DNA from: Oxalobacter paeniformigenes
GTDB lineage: Bacteria > Pseudomonadota > Gammaproteobacteria > Burkholderiales > Burkholderiaceae_D
DNA: 64,000 bases
Reading direction: 5' to 3'
Assembly (NCBI RefSeq): GCF_027158465.1
Contig: NZ_JAMKYL010000002.1
Location: forward strand, 62,001 to 126,000
Of this stretch, positions 25,834 to 36,077 are shown piece after piece. Made by a program: the position numbers and the translations under genes. Below the pieces are notes generated by a model that worked only from the letters and a program-made list of their open reading frames with translations, was not told the DNA's origin and did not search any database. Within the stretch, counting starts at the first letter, position 1, and each line of letters opens with the position of its first letter.

Positions 25834-27353
25834 TGAAAAATACATCGCCGGAAATGATGCATATTGTGGAATGGCTCCGTACGACATGTCCGGATGGCCA
25901 GCTCTATTCCGATTCACGCGAGATCGGGCGTGATGCCGGCAGTGCCGTGTTTTTCGCTTATGAAGGTGATTCGGCAGACGGTCGCCATTACATCGCATCC
26001 GCTATTGAAAAGGGTGCGTCGGCCGTCGTGTACGAACAATCCGGTTTTGAATGGAATTCCCAATGGCAGGTACCGCATCTGGCGGTTGCCGGTCTCAAGG
26101 ACAATGCAGGGCCGATCGCTGCGGCTTATTACGGTTTTCCGGCGAAGTCCATGCTGGTGATCGCGGCAACCGGTACGAATGGAAAAACGTCCTGTACCCA
26201 GTGGATCGGACAGTCCATTTCTGCAACTGGAAAGAAAACGGCTGTGGTCGGTACATTGGGGATTACGGTTTTTGAAAACGGCAACGGCGGTCAGCCCAGG
26301 GCTACGGGGTATACGACACCGGATCAGGTACAGTTGCAGCGCAATCTGGCCGTGCTCCGTGATCAGGGGGTTGCCTGTGTCGCCATGGAAGCGTCTTCCA
26401 TCGGTATTGATCAGGGGCGGCTCAACGGATTGGGTATCGATATTGCGCTGTTTACGAATTTCACGCGTGACCATCTTGATTATCACCATGATATGGCATC
26501 GTACAAGGCCGCCAAACGCAGGTTGTTCGACTGGCCGGGATTGCGTCATGCCGTCGTGAACCTGGATGACCCGATGGGGGCGGAACTGGCGGATTCGCTC
26601 AAAGGGAAGATGGCGGTGACCGCCTATTCACGCGTACGTGATACTGGTGCAGAAGTCCCCTTGATCGTGGCGACCGATATCAGAAACCGTGCGCAGGGAA
26701 CCGAGTTCAGGGTGGAGTCTCCGATGGGATCGGCACGGGTCAAAACACAGTTGATCGGGCTGTTCAATGTCAGCAATGTGCTGGGTGTACTCGGCGTTTT
26801 GCTGGCTGCGGATATTCCATGGGATACGGCAATACGCGCTCTCGGCCAGTTGTTGCCGCCTCCCGGAAGAATGCAACAGATGGGCGGAAAGGAAAGACCG
26901 CTGGTTGTGATCGATTTTGCGCATACACCGGACGCCATGGCCAAGGGACTGGAAACTTTGCGTCGGGTCGCAGACGATCGTCACGGAAAACTGTGGTGTG
27001 TGTTCGGTTGCGGCGGTGACAGGGATCATGGCAAACGTCCGCAAATGGGCAGTGTGTCCGAATCGGCGGATTTCGTCATCGTGACCAGTGACAATCCGCG
27101 GAGCGAGGAGCCCGGACGGATTATCGAAGAGATTGTGGCCGGCATGAAAAAAAGGCCGCAAATTTATGAAGACAGGGCGACAGCCATTTTGCAGGCGGTA
27201 CGACAGGCATCGAAAAACGATGTGATCTTTCTCGCCGGCAAAGGGCATGAAGCCTATCAGGAAATCAGGGGAGTGAAATTGCCTTTTGCAGATGCCGATC
27301 ATGTGGCGCTGGCGCTGGCTTCACGGATTCAGAACATGAAGGTGGCGGTATGA
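25833..27353 (+). CDS. murE: UDP-MurNAc-tripeptide synthetase (meso-diaminopimelate-adding)
   Basis: 506-residue Mur ligase adding the third residue to the peptidoglycan stem. The ATP loop is ATGTNGKTSC and the C-terminal TSDNPRSEEP holds the DNPR motif that marks meso-diaminopimelate specificity rather than lysine. Domain order (UDP-MurNAc-binding, ATPase, C-terminal) is complete and of normal length. It overlaps ftsI and murF by 1 and 4 nt. Confidence 0.96.
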   Translation: MKNTSPEMMHIVEWLRTTCPDGQLYSDSREIGRDAGSAVFFAYEGDSADGRHYIASAIEKGASAVVYEQSGFEWNSQWQVPHLAVAGLKDNAGPIAAAYYGFPAKSMLVIAATGTNGKTSCTQWIGQSISATGKKTAVVGTLGITVFENGNGGQPRATGYTTPDQVQLQRNLAVLRDQGVACVAMEASSIGIDQGRLNGLGIDIALFTNFTRDHLDYHHDMASYKAAKRRLFDWPGLRHAVVNLDDPMGAELADSLKGKMAVTAYSRVRDTGAEVPLIVATDIRNRAQGTEFRVESPMGSARVKTQLIGLFNVSNVLGVLGVLLAADIPWDTAIRALGQLLPPPGRMQQMGGKERPLVVIDFAHTPDAMAKGLETLRRVADDRHGKLWCVFGCGGDRDHGKRPQMGSVSESADFVIVTSDNPRSEEPGRIIEEIVAGMKKRPQIYEDRATAILQAVRQASKNDVIFLAGKGHEAYQEIRGVKLPFADADHVALALASRIQNMKVAV

Positions 27354-28711
27354 AAGCGACGTTGTCGCAAATCGGACAGTGGATATCGGACAGCCATATC
27401 ACGGCTGATGCCGTGATCGATGGTGTATCGACGGACAGCCGCCAGGTGGCGCCAGGAAGTCTTTTCGTCGCCCTGAAAGGGGAGCGTTTTGATGCGCACC
27501 GTTTTCTTGGCGATGTTGCGGCGGCAGGCAAGGTTGCGGCTGTGATGGTTGAACAGGTACCGGAAGGTTATCCGTTGCCTGCGCTGGTCGTGCACGATAC
27601 CCGGCAAGCCATGGGCGAGATGGCCGCTTGCTGGAGACGGCAGTTCGATATTCCCGTGATCGGGGTGACTGGAAGCAATGGCAAAACGACGGTCAAGGAA
27701 ATGATCGCGTCCATTTTGCGCAGTGCTTTCGGAGAAGATGGCTATCTGGCGACGGCTGGCAATTTCAACAACGATATCGGCGTGCCGCTGACGGTTTTCC
27801 GGCTGGCACGTTCGCATCGTGCCGCAGTGATCGAACTGGGCATGAATCATGTCGGCGAGATCGCTGTGCTGGCGGCTATCGCGCAGCCGACCGTCGGCCT
27901 GGTCAATAACGCACAGCGTGAACATCAGGAATTCATGCAAAGTGTCGAAGCGGTGGCGCGGGAAAACGGAACGGTGATACAAACGTTGCCGCCTGAAGGT
28001 GTGGCGGTTTTCCCGGTGGGCGATACTTATTCGGCATTGTGGACTTCGCTGGCCGGAGAGCGCGCCATCATCACGTTCGGGTTCGGTGATGGTGCCGATG
28101 TATCGGCGCGAGTCGTCGCAACATGTGACAAGACTCGGGTGGCGATGCAGCTTGCCGGCGAAACCGTGGATGTGAAGCTGGCGACAAGCGGGCGGCACAA
28201 TGTCTTGAATGCCACAGCTGCCGCGGCCTGCTGTCTGGCGGCAGGTATCGACAGATCAGCGATCGTACGTGGGCTGGAAGCATTTGTTCCGGTGCATGGC
28301 CGGCTTGAAAGGAAAACGGCGTTCAATGGCGCGCAGCTGATCGACGATACATACAACGCCAATCCGGATTCGGTGCGTGCGGCTATCGATGTGCTTTCGG
28401 ATATGTCAGGCAAAAGTGTTCTCGTGCTGGGCGACATGGGTGAGGTCGGAGATAACGGCACGCGGTTTCATGCCGAAATCGGGGAGTATGCCAGGACGCG
28501 CGGTATCGGGCATTTTTTCACGTTCGGGAATATGGCACGTTCGGCTGCCGAAGCATACGGAAAAGCCGCACGGCACTTTACGGAGATCGATGCGATGAAT
28601 CATGTGCTGAGAGAGATGCTCGCTCCGGAAATGACTGTGCTGGTCAAGGGGTCGCGTTTCATGAAAATGGAAAGAGTGGTGGAACAGTTGATGGAAAAGG
28701 AAGGTCGTTGA
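27350..28711 (+). CDS. murF: UDP-MurNAc-tripeptide:D-Ala-D-Ala ligase
   Basis: 453-residue MurF, which attaches the D-Ala-D-Ala dipeptide to complete the cytoplasmic stem. It has the ATP loop GVTGSNGKTTVKEMI, the ELGMNHVGEI motif and DDTYNANPDSVRAA typical of MurF. A 4-nt overlap with murE and a 1-nt gap before mraY suggest coupled translation. Confidence 0.96.
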   Translation: MKATLSQIGQWISDSHITADAVIDGVSTDSRQVAPGSLFVALKGERFDAHRFLGDVAAAGKVAAVMVEQVPEGYPLPALVVHDTRQAMGEMAACWRRQFDIPVIGVTGSNGKTTVKEMIASILRSAFGEDGYLATAGNFNNDIGVPLTVFRLARSHRAAVIELGMNHVGEIAVLAAIAQPTVGLVNNAQREHQEFMQSVEAVARENGTVIQTLPPEGVAVFPVGDTYSALWTSLAGERAIITFGFGDGADVSARVVATCDKTRVAMQLAGETVDVKLATSGRHNVLNATAAAACCLAAGIDRSAIVRGLEAFVPVHGRLERKTAFNGAQLIDDTYNANPDSVRAAIDVLSDMSGKSVLVLGDMGEVGDNGTRFHAEIGEYARTRGIGHFFTFGNMARSAAEAYGKAARHFTEIDAMNHVLREMLAPEMTVLVKGSRFMKMERVVEQLMEKEGR

Positions 28712-28712
28712 C

Positions 28713-29882
28713 ATGCTGCTTTGGCTGGCACAATTTTTTCAACAGGATGCAGGATGGCTGCGAATCGTCAGCTATATCTCTTTTCGTGCCGTCGCAGCGA
28801 CCCTGACAGCGCTTGCGATCGGTCTGGCTGCCGGTCCATCGGTAATTCGTCTGCTGACCCGTCTGAAGGTCGGGCAAGCTGTCCGTACGGATGGCCCACA
28901 GACGCATCTGGTCAAGTCGGGTACGCCGACCATGGGCGGTTTGCTGATTCTGATCGCGATTGCGATCGCGATGCTGTTGTGGTGCGATCTTTCCAACCGG
29001 TTCGTCTGGATCGTGATGGTGGTGACGATGGGGTTCGGGGTCATCGGCTGGGTCGATGATTACCGGAAGGTGGTGTACAAGAATCCGAACGGCATGTCTT
29101 CGCGTGAAAAATATTTCTGGCAATCGATGATCGGGATGTCGGCTGCCGTTTATCTGGCGTTTGCCGTATCGGGACAATCCAACTATGAAGTCTGGCATTT
29201 GTTCATTGAATGGGTTTCATCAGGCTTCAGTATGGATCTTCCGCCGAAAGCGGATTTCATCATTCCGTTTTTCAAGACGATCAGCTATCCGCTGGGTGTC
29301 TGGGGATTTATTGCGTTGACGTATTTCGTCATAGTCGGTACGAGCAATGCCGTCAATCTGACGGACGGTCTGGATGGTCTGACGATCATGCCGACGATCA
29401 TGGTCGGGACGGCCCTCGGCGTGTTCGCTTATCTGACCGGGCATACCGTGTATTCGCGTTACTTGTTCATTCCCTATATTCCGGGTACGGGAGAATTGCT
29501 GGTTTTCTGCGGTGCGATGGCGGGAGCGGGGCTGGCGTTTTTGTGGTTCAACGCCTACCCGGCCCAGATGTTCATGGGCGATGTCGGTGCACTTGCGTTG
29601 GGTGGCGCACTCGGAACCATTGCCGTGATCGTGCGGCAGGAAATCGTTTTGTTCGTGATGGGGGGTATTTTTGTGGCCGAAACCATTTCGGTCATGTTGC
29701 AGGTCACGTATTTCAAATATACCAAAAAGAAATACGGGGTCGGCAAGCGCATATTTCTGATGGCGCCGTTGCACCATCATTTTGAACAAAAAGGGTGGAA
29801 GGAAACACAGGTCGTGGTCCGTTTCTGGATCATCACCATGATTCTGGTTTTGATCGGTTTGTCGACATTGAAGATTAGATGA
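28713..29882 (+). CDS. mraY: Phospho-N-acetylmuramoyl-pentapeptide transferase
   Basis: 389-residue polytopic membrane enzyme with about ten helices that makes lipid I by moving phospho-MurNAc-pentapeptide to undecaprenyl phosphate. Active-site stretches are GWVDDYRKV, NAVNLTDGLDGL, FMGDVGALALGG and the LHHHFEQKGW loop. Length is the proteobacterial norm with the extra periplasmic segment. Confidence 0.96.
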   Translation: MLLWLAQFFQQDAGWLRIVSYISFRAVAATLTALAIGLAAGPSVIRLLTRLKVGQAVRTDGPQTHLVKSGTPTMGGLLILIAIAIAMLLWCDLSNRFVWIVMVVTMGFGVIGWVDDYRKVVYKNPNGMSSREKYFWQSMIGMSAAVYLAFAVSGQSNYEVWHLFIEWVSSGFSMDLPPKADFIIPFFKTISYPLGVWGFIALTYFVIVGTSNAVNLTDGLDGLTIMPTIMVGTALGVFAYLTGHTVYSRYLFIPYIPGTGELLVFCGAMAGAGLAFLWFNAYPAQMFMGDVGALALGGALGTIAVIVRQEIVLFVMGGIFVAETISVMLQVTYFKYTKKKYGVGKRIFLMAPLHHHFEQKGWKETQVVVRFWIITMILVLIGLSTLKIR

Positions 29883-29883
29883 T

Positions 29884-31380
29884 ATGAACTGGGAAGGTAA
29901 AAAAATACTCGTTTTGGGACTGGGTGAGTCCGGTCTGGCGATGGCGCGCTGGAGCGCGTATTGCGGGGCGGGTGTTTGCGTTGCCGATACACGCGAAAAT
30001 CCCGGCAGACTGGCCAGTCTGCGTCGGGATGTTCCCGATGCGCGATTTGTGGCCGGCCCGTTCGGCACTGCCGGTGTCGATACATTCGATATCATTGCCG
30101 TCAGTCCGGGTTTGCGTCCGGATGTCGAACTGAAGGAAATATTGCCTTTTGCACGCGAGCACGGCATTCCGGTGTGGAGCGAAATCGAGATGTTCGCGCA
30201 GGCTTTGCGTGGACTGGAAAAGGAACGTCAATACAGGCCTGCGCTGATCGCTGTGACCGGAACGAACGGAAAAACGACGGTGACGAGCCTGACGGGACAT
30301 ATGTGCCGCCGTGCCGGAAAAACGGTACGTCTGGCAGGCAATATCAGTCCGGCTGCACTGGATGTATTGCTGGAAGTGATCTTAAAAGACCAGTTGCCGG
30401 ATGTATGGGTGCTTGAGTTGTCGAGTTTCCAGCTGTTTACGACATACAGTCTGGAGCCGGATGCGGCAACGGTGCTGAATTTGACGCAGGATCATCTGGA
30501 CTGGCATGGCAGTATGCAAGCATATGGTGCGGCCAAGGAACGGATTTTCGGTCGAAAAACCGTTCGTGTGCTTAATCGCCAGGATGAAGCGGTCATGGGT
30601 ATGACGGCGCCGTCAGCGCCGGTCGTGACTTTCGGAACCGACGAGCCGACGGAGCCGGGCGCTTTCGGTTTGCATACGGATCGCGGTATACAGTGGCTGT
30701 CAGTGAAAACGGCGCTTGATGAAAACATCGCCGGCAAAGGCAGGAAAAAAGCGGTGTCGCCCGAATATGTCATCCAGCATCTGATGCCGGTCGATGATTT
30801 GCTGATTCGCGGACAACACAATGCAAGCAATGCGCTGGCTGCGCTGGCCTTGTGTCGCGCGATCCATTTGCCGTTCGCGCCTCTGCTGCAGGCGTTGCGC
30901 GATTATCCTGGCGAACCGCACCGTGTCGAAACGGTGGCCACGGTAAAAGGGGTGACCTATATCGACGACAGCAAGGGAACCAATGTCGGTGCGACGGTGG
31001 CGGCCGTGAAAGGATTGGGCGAAAGCAATATTTCCGATGGCCGGAAAATCATCCTGATTGCGGGCGGTCTCGGCAAGGATCAGGATTTTTCTCCGCTGGC
31101 ACCGGTCGTTAGCCGTTATGTCGGTGCCGTCATGCTGATCGGCAAGGACGCCTCGCATATACGCGAGGCACTGGCCGGTACCGGTGTGGAACTCATTGAT
31201 TGCGATTCGCTGGAACAGGCGGTTTCACGTGGTGCCGAACATGCCGGAAACGGGGATATCGTCCTGTTGTCGCCGGCTTGCGCCAGCATGGATATGTTTC
31301 GTGATTATGCACACCGTTCCGAGGTGTTTGTCTCGGAAGTGTACAGATTGCGTGACGCCGCCGGGGAGGTACGGTCATGA
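29884..31380 (+). CDS. murD: UDP-MurNAc-L-alanine:D-glutamate ligase
   Basis: 498-residue Mur ligase adding D-Glu. It shows the dinucleotide-like N-terminus (KKILVLGLGESGLAMA), the ATP loop VTGTNGKTTVT, and the C-terminal LLSPACASMDMFRDY motif specific to MurD. It is about 50 residues longer than E. coli MurD, with extra sequence in the central domain (around residues 225-300). It overlaps ftsW by 4 nt. Confidence 0.95.
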   Translation: MNWEGKKILVLGLGESGLAMARWSAYCGAGVCVADTRENPGRLASLRRDVPDARFVAGPFGTAGVDTFDIIAVSPGLRPDVELKEILPFAREHGIPVWSEIEMFAQALRGLEKERQYRPALIAVTGTNGKTTVTSLTGHMCRRAGKTVRLAGNISPAALDVLLEVILKDQLPDVWVLELSSFQLFTTYSLEPDAATVLNLTQDHLDWHGSMQAYGAAKERIFGRKTVRVLNRQDEAVMGMTAPSAPVVTFGTDEPTEPGAFGLHTDRGIQWLSVKTALDENIAGKGRKKAVSPEYVIQHLMPVDDLLIRGQHNASNALAALALCRAIHLPFAPLLQALRDYPGEPHRVETVATVKGVTYIDDSKGTNVGATVAAVKGLGESNISDGRKIILIAGGLGKDQDFSPLAPVVSRYVGAVMLIGKDASHIREALAGTGVELIDCDSLEQAVSRGAEHAGNGDIVLLSPACASMDMFRDYAHRSEVFVSEVYRLRDAAGEVRS

Positions 31381-32594
31381 ACTTCCAGTCGGTGAAACGT
31401 TTTTTCGATGGCGTGATACGGCCGCAGGAAAATCGTGCGGGTGAAGCCAAGAGCGCCCGTATGATGAAGATCGACCAGTATCTCATTTTCGCGGTGCTGG
31501 CGTTGTTGTTTCTCGGGCTGACCATGGTGTATTCAGCGTCCATCGCGCTGCCGGATTCGCCGAAATATGCCAATTACCTGAATGAGCATTTCTTTATACG
31601 GCAGTCGATTTTCATTGCACTGGGACTGTTTGCCGGATTGATGGTGTTCCGCGTCCGGATAGATACCTGGCAGAAATATGCGCCGATACTGTTTTTGATC
31701 ACACTGGTATTGCTGGTGCTGGTGCTGATACCCGGTATCGGCAAGGGCGTCAACGGTGCAAGACGCTGGTTGTCTTTCCGTGTGTTCAATTTGCAGCCTT
31801 CCGAGTTGATGAAGCTGTTTATCGTCATGTATGCGGCGGATTATACGGTCAGAAAACAGAATTTCATGCACAAGCTGACCAAGGGTTTTTTCCCGATGGC
31901 GCTTGCTTTGGGGCTGATCGGCTTGCTGTTGCTGCTGGAACCCGATCTGGGGGCGCTTGGCGTCATTATCTGCATTGCGATGGGTATTTTGTTTCTGGGT
32001 GGGTTCAACGGTATCTGGTTCGGAGGCATCGCCGCGACACTGGTGGGGATATTCAGTATGGTCATCGTGATGTCGCCATGGCGAAGGGAACGTATTTTCG
32101 CGTATCTCAACCCATGGGATGAAGCCAATGCACTGGGCAAGGGGTACCAGCTTTCCCATTCGCTGATCGCTTTCGGTCGTGGGGAGATTTTCGGTGTCGG
32201 TCTGGGCGGAAGCGTGGAAAAACTGCATTACCTGCCGGAAGCGCATACCGACTTTTTGATGGCGGTCGTGGGCGAGGAACTGGGATTCGTCGGTGTGGTT
32301 GTTGTTGTCGCCATCTTTTACTGGATTGTCAAACGTGCCTTTGAAATCGGACGCCAGTCTATCGCCATGGACAGGATTTTCGCGGGATTGCTGGCACAGG
32401 GTATCGGTATCTGGATCGGTGTGCAGACGTTTATCAATATGGGCGTCAATCTCGGTTTGTTGCCGACGAAAGGGTTGACCTTGCCGTTGATGAGTTATGG
32501 CGGCTCCGGGGTTGTCATCAACTGTATGGCGATGGCGATTCTGTTGCGTGTCGATTATGAAAACAGAAAGATCATGAGAGGGGGCAGGATATGA
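31377..32594 (+). CDS. ftsW: Lipid II polymerase FtsW (SEDS family)
   Basis: 405-residue integral membrane SEDS glycosyltransferase that polymerises septal glycan with FtsI. About ten hydrophobic helices are visible, preceded by a short cytoplasmic tail of some 35 residues. Family signatures include GARRWL, FQPSELMKLF-like (NLQPSELMKLF), the EDLGF-type EELGFVG and the late SYGGSGVVINC. It overlaps murG by 4 nt. Confidence 0.95.
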   Translation: MNFQSVKRFFDGVIRPQENRAGEAKSARMMKIDQYLIFAVLALLFLGLTMVYSASIALPDSPKYANYLNEHFFIRQSIFIALGLFAGLMVFRVRIDTWQKYAPILFLITLVLLVLVLIPGIGKGVNGARRWLSFRVFNLQPSELMKLFIVMYAADYTVRKQNFMHKLTKGFFPMALALGLIGLLLLLEPDLGALGVIICIAMGILFLGGFNGIWFGGIAATLVGIFSMVIVMSPWRRERIFAYLNPWDEANALGKGYQLSHSLIAFGRGEIFGVGLGGSVEKLHYLPEAHTDFLMAVVGEELGFVGVVVVVAIFYWIVKRAFEIGRQSIAMDRIFAGLLAQGIGIWIGVQTFINMGVNLGLLPTKGLTLPLMSYGGSGVVINCMAMAILLRVDYENRKIMRGGRI

Positions 32595-33676
32595 GCGAGC
32601 GCCGCAAACTCATGATTATGGCGGCCGGTACCGGAGGGCATATTTTTCCGGGACTGGCGATTGCGCAAACCATGCAGGCACAAGGCTGGGATGTGACATG
32701 GCTTGGAACGCTGCACGGGATGGAAGGCAATATCGTACCGGCACATGGTATCGAGATGGATCGTATCGATTTTGCCGGATTGAGGGGCAAGGGACTGATG
32801 CACATGCTCAAGGGTGGTGTACATCTGATGACGGGTTTTCTGGCATGTCTTGGCATCATGAAACAGCGCAAGCCGGATCTGGTGGTCGGTATGGGGGGAT
32901 ATGTCACCGTGCCGGGCGGAATGGCGGCCAGAATGCTGGGGATTCCCGTCGTGCTGGTCAATGCGGATGCCAGATTGCTGTTGTCCAACAAGACACTGGC
33001 GTCTTCGGCGAAACGGATTCTTTTCGGTTTTCCAGGGAATTATGGGGAACTGGCTTCGAAGTCGGTATGCACCGGCAATCCGGTTCGTCAGGAGATCAAG
33101 ACATTGCCTGCGCCGGAACATCGTTACGGACAGCGTGAAGGTGCACTGAAAATACTGGTTGTGGGGGGCAGTCTGGGAGCGAAGGCGTTGAACGATTGTA
33201 TTCCCGCGGCCATGGCCTTGTTGCCGTTTGAATCACGGCCGCAGCTGGTTCACCAGACGGGCAGACAGCATGTGGCTTCGGTCAGGCAACAGTATCGAAA
33301 GGCACAGGTACATGCGGAAGTGGTCGATTTTATCGATGATATGGCGGCGCGGTATGCCGATGCCGATCTGGTGATCTGCCGTGCGGGAGCGATTACGGTA
33401 ACGGAACTGACGGCGGCCGGTGTGGCAAGCGTTCTGGTTCCCCTGATTGCTTCGACGACGTCGCACCAGCGGGACAATGCCTTGTTCATGAGTGGTGAAG
33501 GTGCGGCGATCCATCTTCCGCAGGCGGATATGACGCCAGAATCGCTGGCGCGGATTATCGGTGAAATGACGCGGGAAAAATGTCTGGAAATGGCGAAAAA
33601 AGCGTATGCACTGGGCAAACGGGACGCCAACGAACGGATTGCGGATGTGCTGGTCAGGACAGCTAACGGTAAATAG
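32591..33676 (+). CDS. murG: UDP-GlcNAc:lipid I N-acetylglucosaminyltransferase
   Basis: 361-residue GT-B enzyme that turns lipid I into lipid II on the cytoplasmic face of the inner membrane. The glycine-rich GTGGHIFPGLAIA at the start, VGMGGYVTVPGG, VVGGSLGAKALN and the donor-site CRAGAITVTELTAAG are plain. It overlaps ftsW by 4 nt and is followed 9 nt later by murC. Confidence 0.96.
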   Translation: MSERRKLMIMAAGTGGHIFPGLAIAQTMQAQGWDVTWLGTLHGMEGNIVPAHGIEMDRIDFAGLRGKGLMHMLKGGVHLMTGFLACLGIMKQRKPDLVVGMGGYVTVPGGMAARMLGIPVVLVNADARLLLSNKTLASSAKRILFGFPGNYGELASKSVCTGNPVRQEIKTLPAPEHRYGQREGALKILVVGGSLGAKALNDCIPAAMALLPFESRPQLVHQTGRQHVASVRQQYRKAQVHAEVVDFIDDMAARYADADLVICRAGAITVTELTAAGVASVLVPLIASTTSHQRDNALFMSGEGAAIHLPQADMTPESLARIIGEMTREKCLEMAKKAYALGKRDANERIADVLVRTANGK

Positions 33677-33685
33677 ACGGATGGT

Positions 33686-35092
33686 ATGAAACATAAAGTC
33701 AAACGGATACATTTCATCGGAATCGGCGGCAGTGGCATGAGCGGAATTGCCGAGGTACTGCTCAATCTGGGGTACGAAATTACCGGTTCCGATCTGGCAA
33801 GCAATGCATCGACGCGGCATCTGGCTGCATTGGGGGCGCGTGTCATGCAGGGGCACGCTGCGGAAAATATCGAAAATGCCGATGCCGTTGTCGTTTCCAG
33901 TGCGATCAAGGATGACAATCCGGAAGTGCTGGCGGCACGCAAGCGGAATATTCCGATCGTTCCGAGAGCGGTTATGCTCGCCGAACTGATGAGACTCAAG
34001 CGAGGTATCGCCATTGCCGGAACGCACGGAAAAACCACGACGACCAGTCTGGTGGCCAGCGTGCTGGCCGAAGGTGGTTTCGATCCGACGTTCGTGATCG
34101 GCGGACGTTTGAACAGTGCCGGTGCCAATGCAGGGCTGGGAGCGGGTGACTATATTGTCGCGGAAGCGGACGAATCGGATGCGTCGTTCCTGAATCTGAA
34201 TCCGGTGATCGAGGTGATTACCAATATCGATGCCGATCATATGGATACCTATGATCATGATTTCGCCAAGCTCAAGCAGGCTTTCATCGCGTTTACGCAG
34301 CGCCTGCCGTTTTACGGGCGTGTCATGTTGTGCATCGATGACAAGAATGTACGCGAGATCAGGCCGTTCATTTCCAAACCGGTGACGACATACGGGTTTC
34401 ATGAAGAGGCGGATGTGCGTGCGATCGACGCGCGTGCCGAAGGTACCATGATGACGTTTACCGCACTCCAGCAAGGACACCCGCCTGTCGCCATCAGACT
34501 GAACCAGCCGGGTATGCACAATGTCCAGAATGCATGTGCCGTGATCGCCATCGCACGTGAACTGGGTATCGACGATGCCGCCACGCAGCGTGCGATGGAA
34601 CAGTTTACCGGGGTCAACCGGCGCTTTACCCGACTGGGAAAAGTCAGGTTGCCCAAGAAGAATACGGGCGCGACGGTCGAAGTGGAACTGGTCGATGATT
34701 ACGGGCATCATCCGGCCGAGATGGCGGCTACGATCGCGGCGGCCAGAGCCGCCTATCCCGGGAGACGGCTGGTGCTGGCTTTTCAGCCGCACCGCTATAC
34801 CAGAACGCGGGATTTGTTCGAGGATTTCGTGAAAGTGCTTTCCAGTGTCGATGTGTTGTTGCTGGCCGAGGTGTATCCGGCCGGCGAACAGCCGATTGTG
34901 GCTGCCGACGGCAGGACACTGGCACGTACGATCCGGGTCGCCGGCAAGGTCGATCCGGTATTCGTGGCGGATATCGCCGATATGCCGGCCGTTATTCTCA
35001 ATGTCGTCGAGGAGGGGGATGTCGTGATGACGATGGGCGCCGGTTCGATCAGTGGCGTTCCGGGAAAACTTGTGGAAAAGGTTCAGATTTGA
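33686..35092 (+). CDS. murC: UDP-N-acetylmuramate:L-alanine ligase
   Basis: 468-residue MurC, the first Mur ligase, adding L-Ala to UDP-MurNAc. It has the GIGGSGMSGIAEVL N-terminal loop, ATP loop AGTHGKTTTTSLVA, and DDYGHHPAEMAAT typical of MurC. Normal length and undisturbed. Lies 3 nt before ddl. Confidence 0.96.
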   Translation: MKHKVKRIHFIGIGGSGMSGIAEVLLNLGYEITGSDLASNASTRHLAALGARVMQGHAAENIENADAVVVSSAIKDDNPEVLAARKRNIPIVPRAVMLAELMRLKRGIAIAGTHGKTTTTSLVASVLAEGGFDPTFVIGGRLNSAGANAGLGAGDYIVAEADESDASFLNLNPVIEVITNIDADHMDTYDHDFAKLKQAFIAFTQRLPFYGRVMLCIDDKNVREIRPFISKPVTTYGFHEEADVRAIDARAEGTMMTFTALQQGHPPVAIRLNQPGMHNVQNACAVIAIARELGIDDAATQRAMEQFTGVNRRFTRLGKVRLPKKNTGATVEVELVDDYGHHPAEMAATIAAARAAYPGRRLVLAFQPHRYTRTRDLFEDFVKVLSSVDVLLLAEVYPAGEQPIVAADGRTLARTIRVAGKVDPVFVADIADMPAVILNVVEEGDVVMTMGAGSISGVPGKLVEKVQI

Positions 35093-35095
35093 CGT

Positions 35096-36070
35096 ATGGA
35101 TAAAGTGATGAAAACAGAGGCACCGGAGCAATTGGGCAAAGTGGGAGTTTTGTATGGCGGAAAGTCGGCCGAAAGGGATGTTTCGCTGGTTTCCGGCAAA
35201 GCGGTTTGCGAGGCACTGGCAAGCCGTGGTGTTGACGCCCATCTTTTCGACACGGGGGTCCGCAGTCCGGCCGAATTGCAAAAGGAAAATTTCGACCGTG
35301 TGTTCATCGCGCTGCATGGCCGTTATGGCGAAGATGGGTGCATGCAAGGCATGCTGGAAGAAATGCGGATTCCGTACACCGGTTCCGGTGTGATGGCGTC
35401 CGCCATTGCCATGGACAAGATCATGACGAAGCGGTTGTGGCTGGCGCAGGGATTGCCGACGCCACGTTACAGGGTACTGGATGCCGATACCGATTTCGAT
35501 GCGGTAGTCAGTTATCTGGGATTGCCGCTGATCGTCAAACCGGCACACGAAGGATCGACACTGGGACTGACGAAAGTCACCGATGCGGCACAAATGGCGG
35601 ATGCCTACGCGCAGGCAGCGAAATATGATCGTTCGGTACTGGCCGAGGAATTTATCAGTGGTATGGAACTGACATGCACGGTTCTGGAACTGGATGGCAA
35701 GGCCGAAGCGCTGCCGCTGATCCGGATCGTCGCACCCGGTGCCAATTACGACTATCACAACAAGTATTTCAGTGACGAAACACAGTATCTGTGTCCGTGC
35801 GGACTGGATGAAAAGATCGAGCGGCAAATACAGCAATATGCCTTGCAAAGTTACAAGGCGCTGGGCTGTCGCGGATGGGGGCGTATCGATGTGATTTTGC
35901 GGAATGGTGACAATGCCCCGTTTTTGCTGGAACTGAATTCGTCGCCCGGCATGACAGGACATTCGCTGGTACCGATGGCGGCACGTCAGGCCGGACTGGG
36001 ATATGAGGATTTGTGTCTGACGCTGCTGCGTTCGGCGACGCTGGACCATAGAGAACACGAGGGAAATTGA
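35096..36070 (+). CDS. ddl: D-alanine:D-alanine ligase
   Basis: 324-residue ATP-grasp ligase, DdlB type, making the D-Ala-D-Ala dipeptide for MurF. LYGGKSAERDVSLVSG near the start, LHGRYGEDG, KPAHEGSTLG and the C-terminal ELNSSPGMTGHSLVP are diagnostic. Two in-frame ATGs (35096 and 35108) are possible starts. Followed 7 nt later by ftsQ. Confidence 0.95.
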   Translation: MDKVMKTEAPEQLGKVGVLYGGKSAERDVSLVSGKAVCEALASRGVDAHLFDTGVRSPAELQKENFDRVFIALHGRYGEDGCMQGMLEEMRIPYTGSGVMASAIAMDKIMTKRLWLAQGLPTPRYRVLDADTDFDAVVSYLGLPLIVKPAHEGSTLGLTKVTDAAQMADAYAQAAKYDRSVLAEEFISGMELTCTVLELDGKAEALPLIRIVAPGANYDYHNKYFSDETQYLCPCGLDEKIERQIQQYALQSYKALGCRGWGRIDVILRNGDNAPFLLELNSSPGMTGHSLVPMAARQAGLGYEDLCLTLLRSATLDHREHEGN

Positions 36071-36077
36071 ACACGCT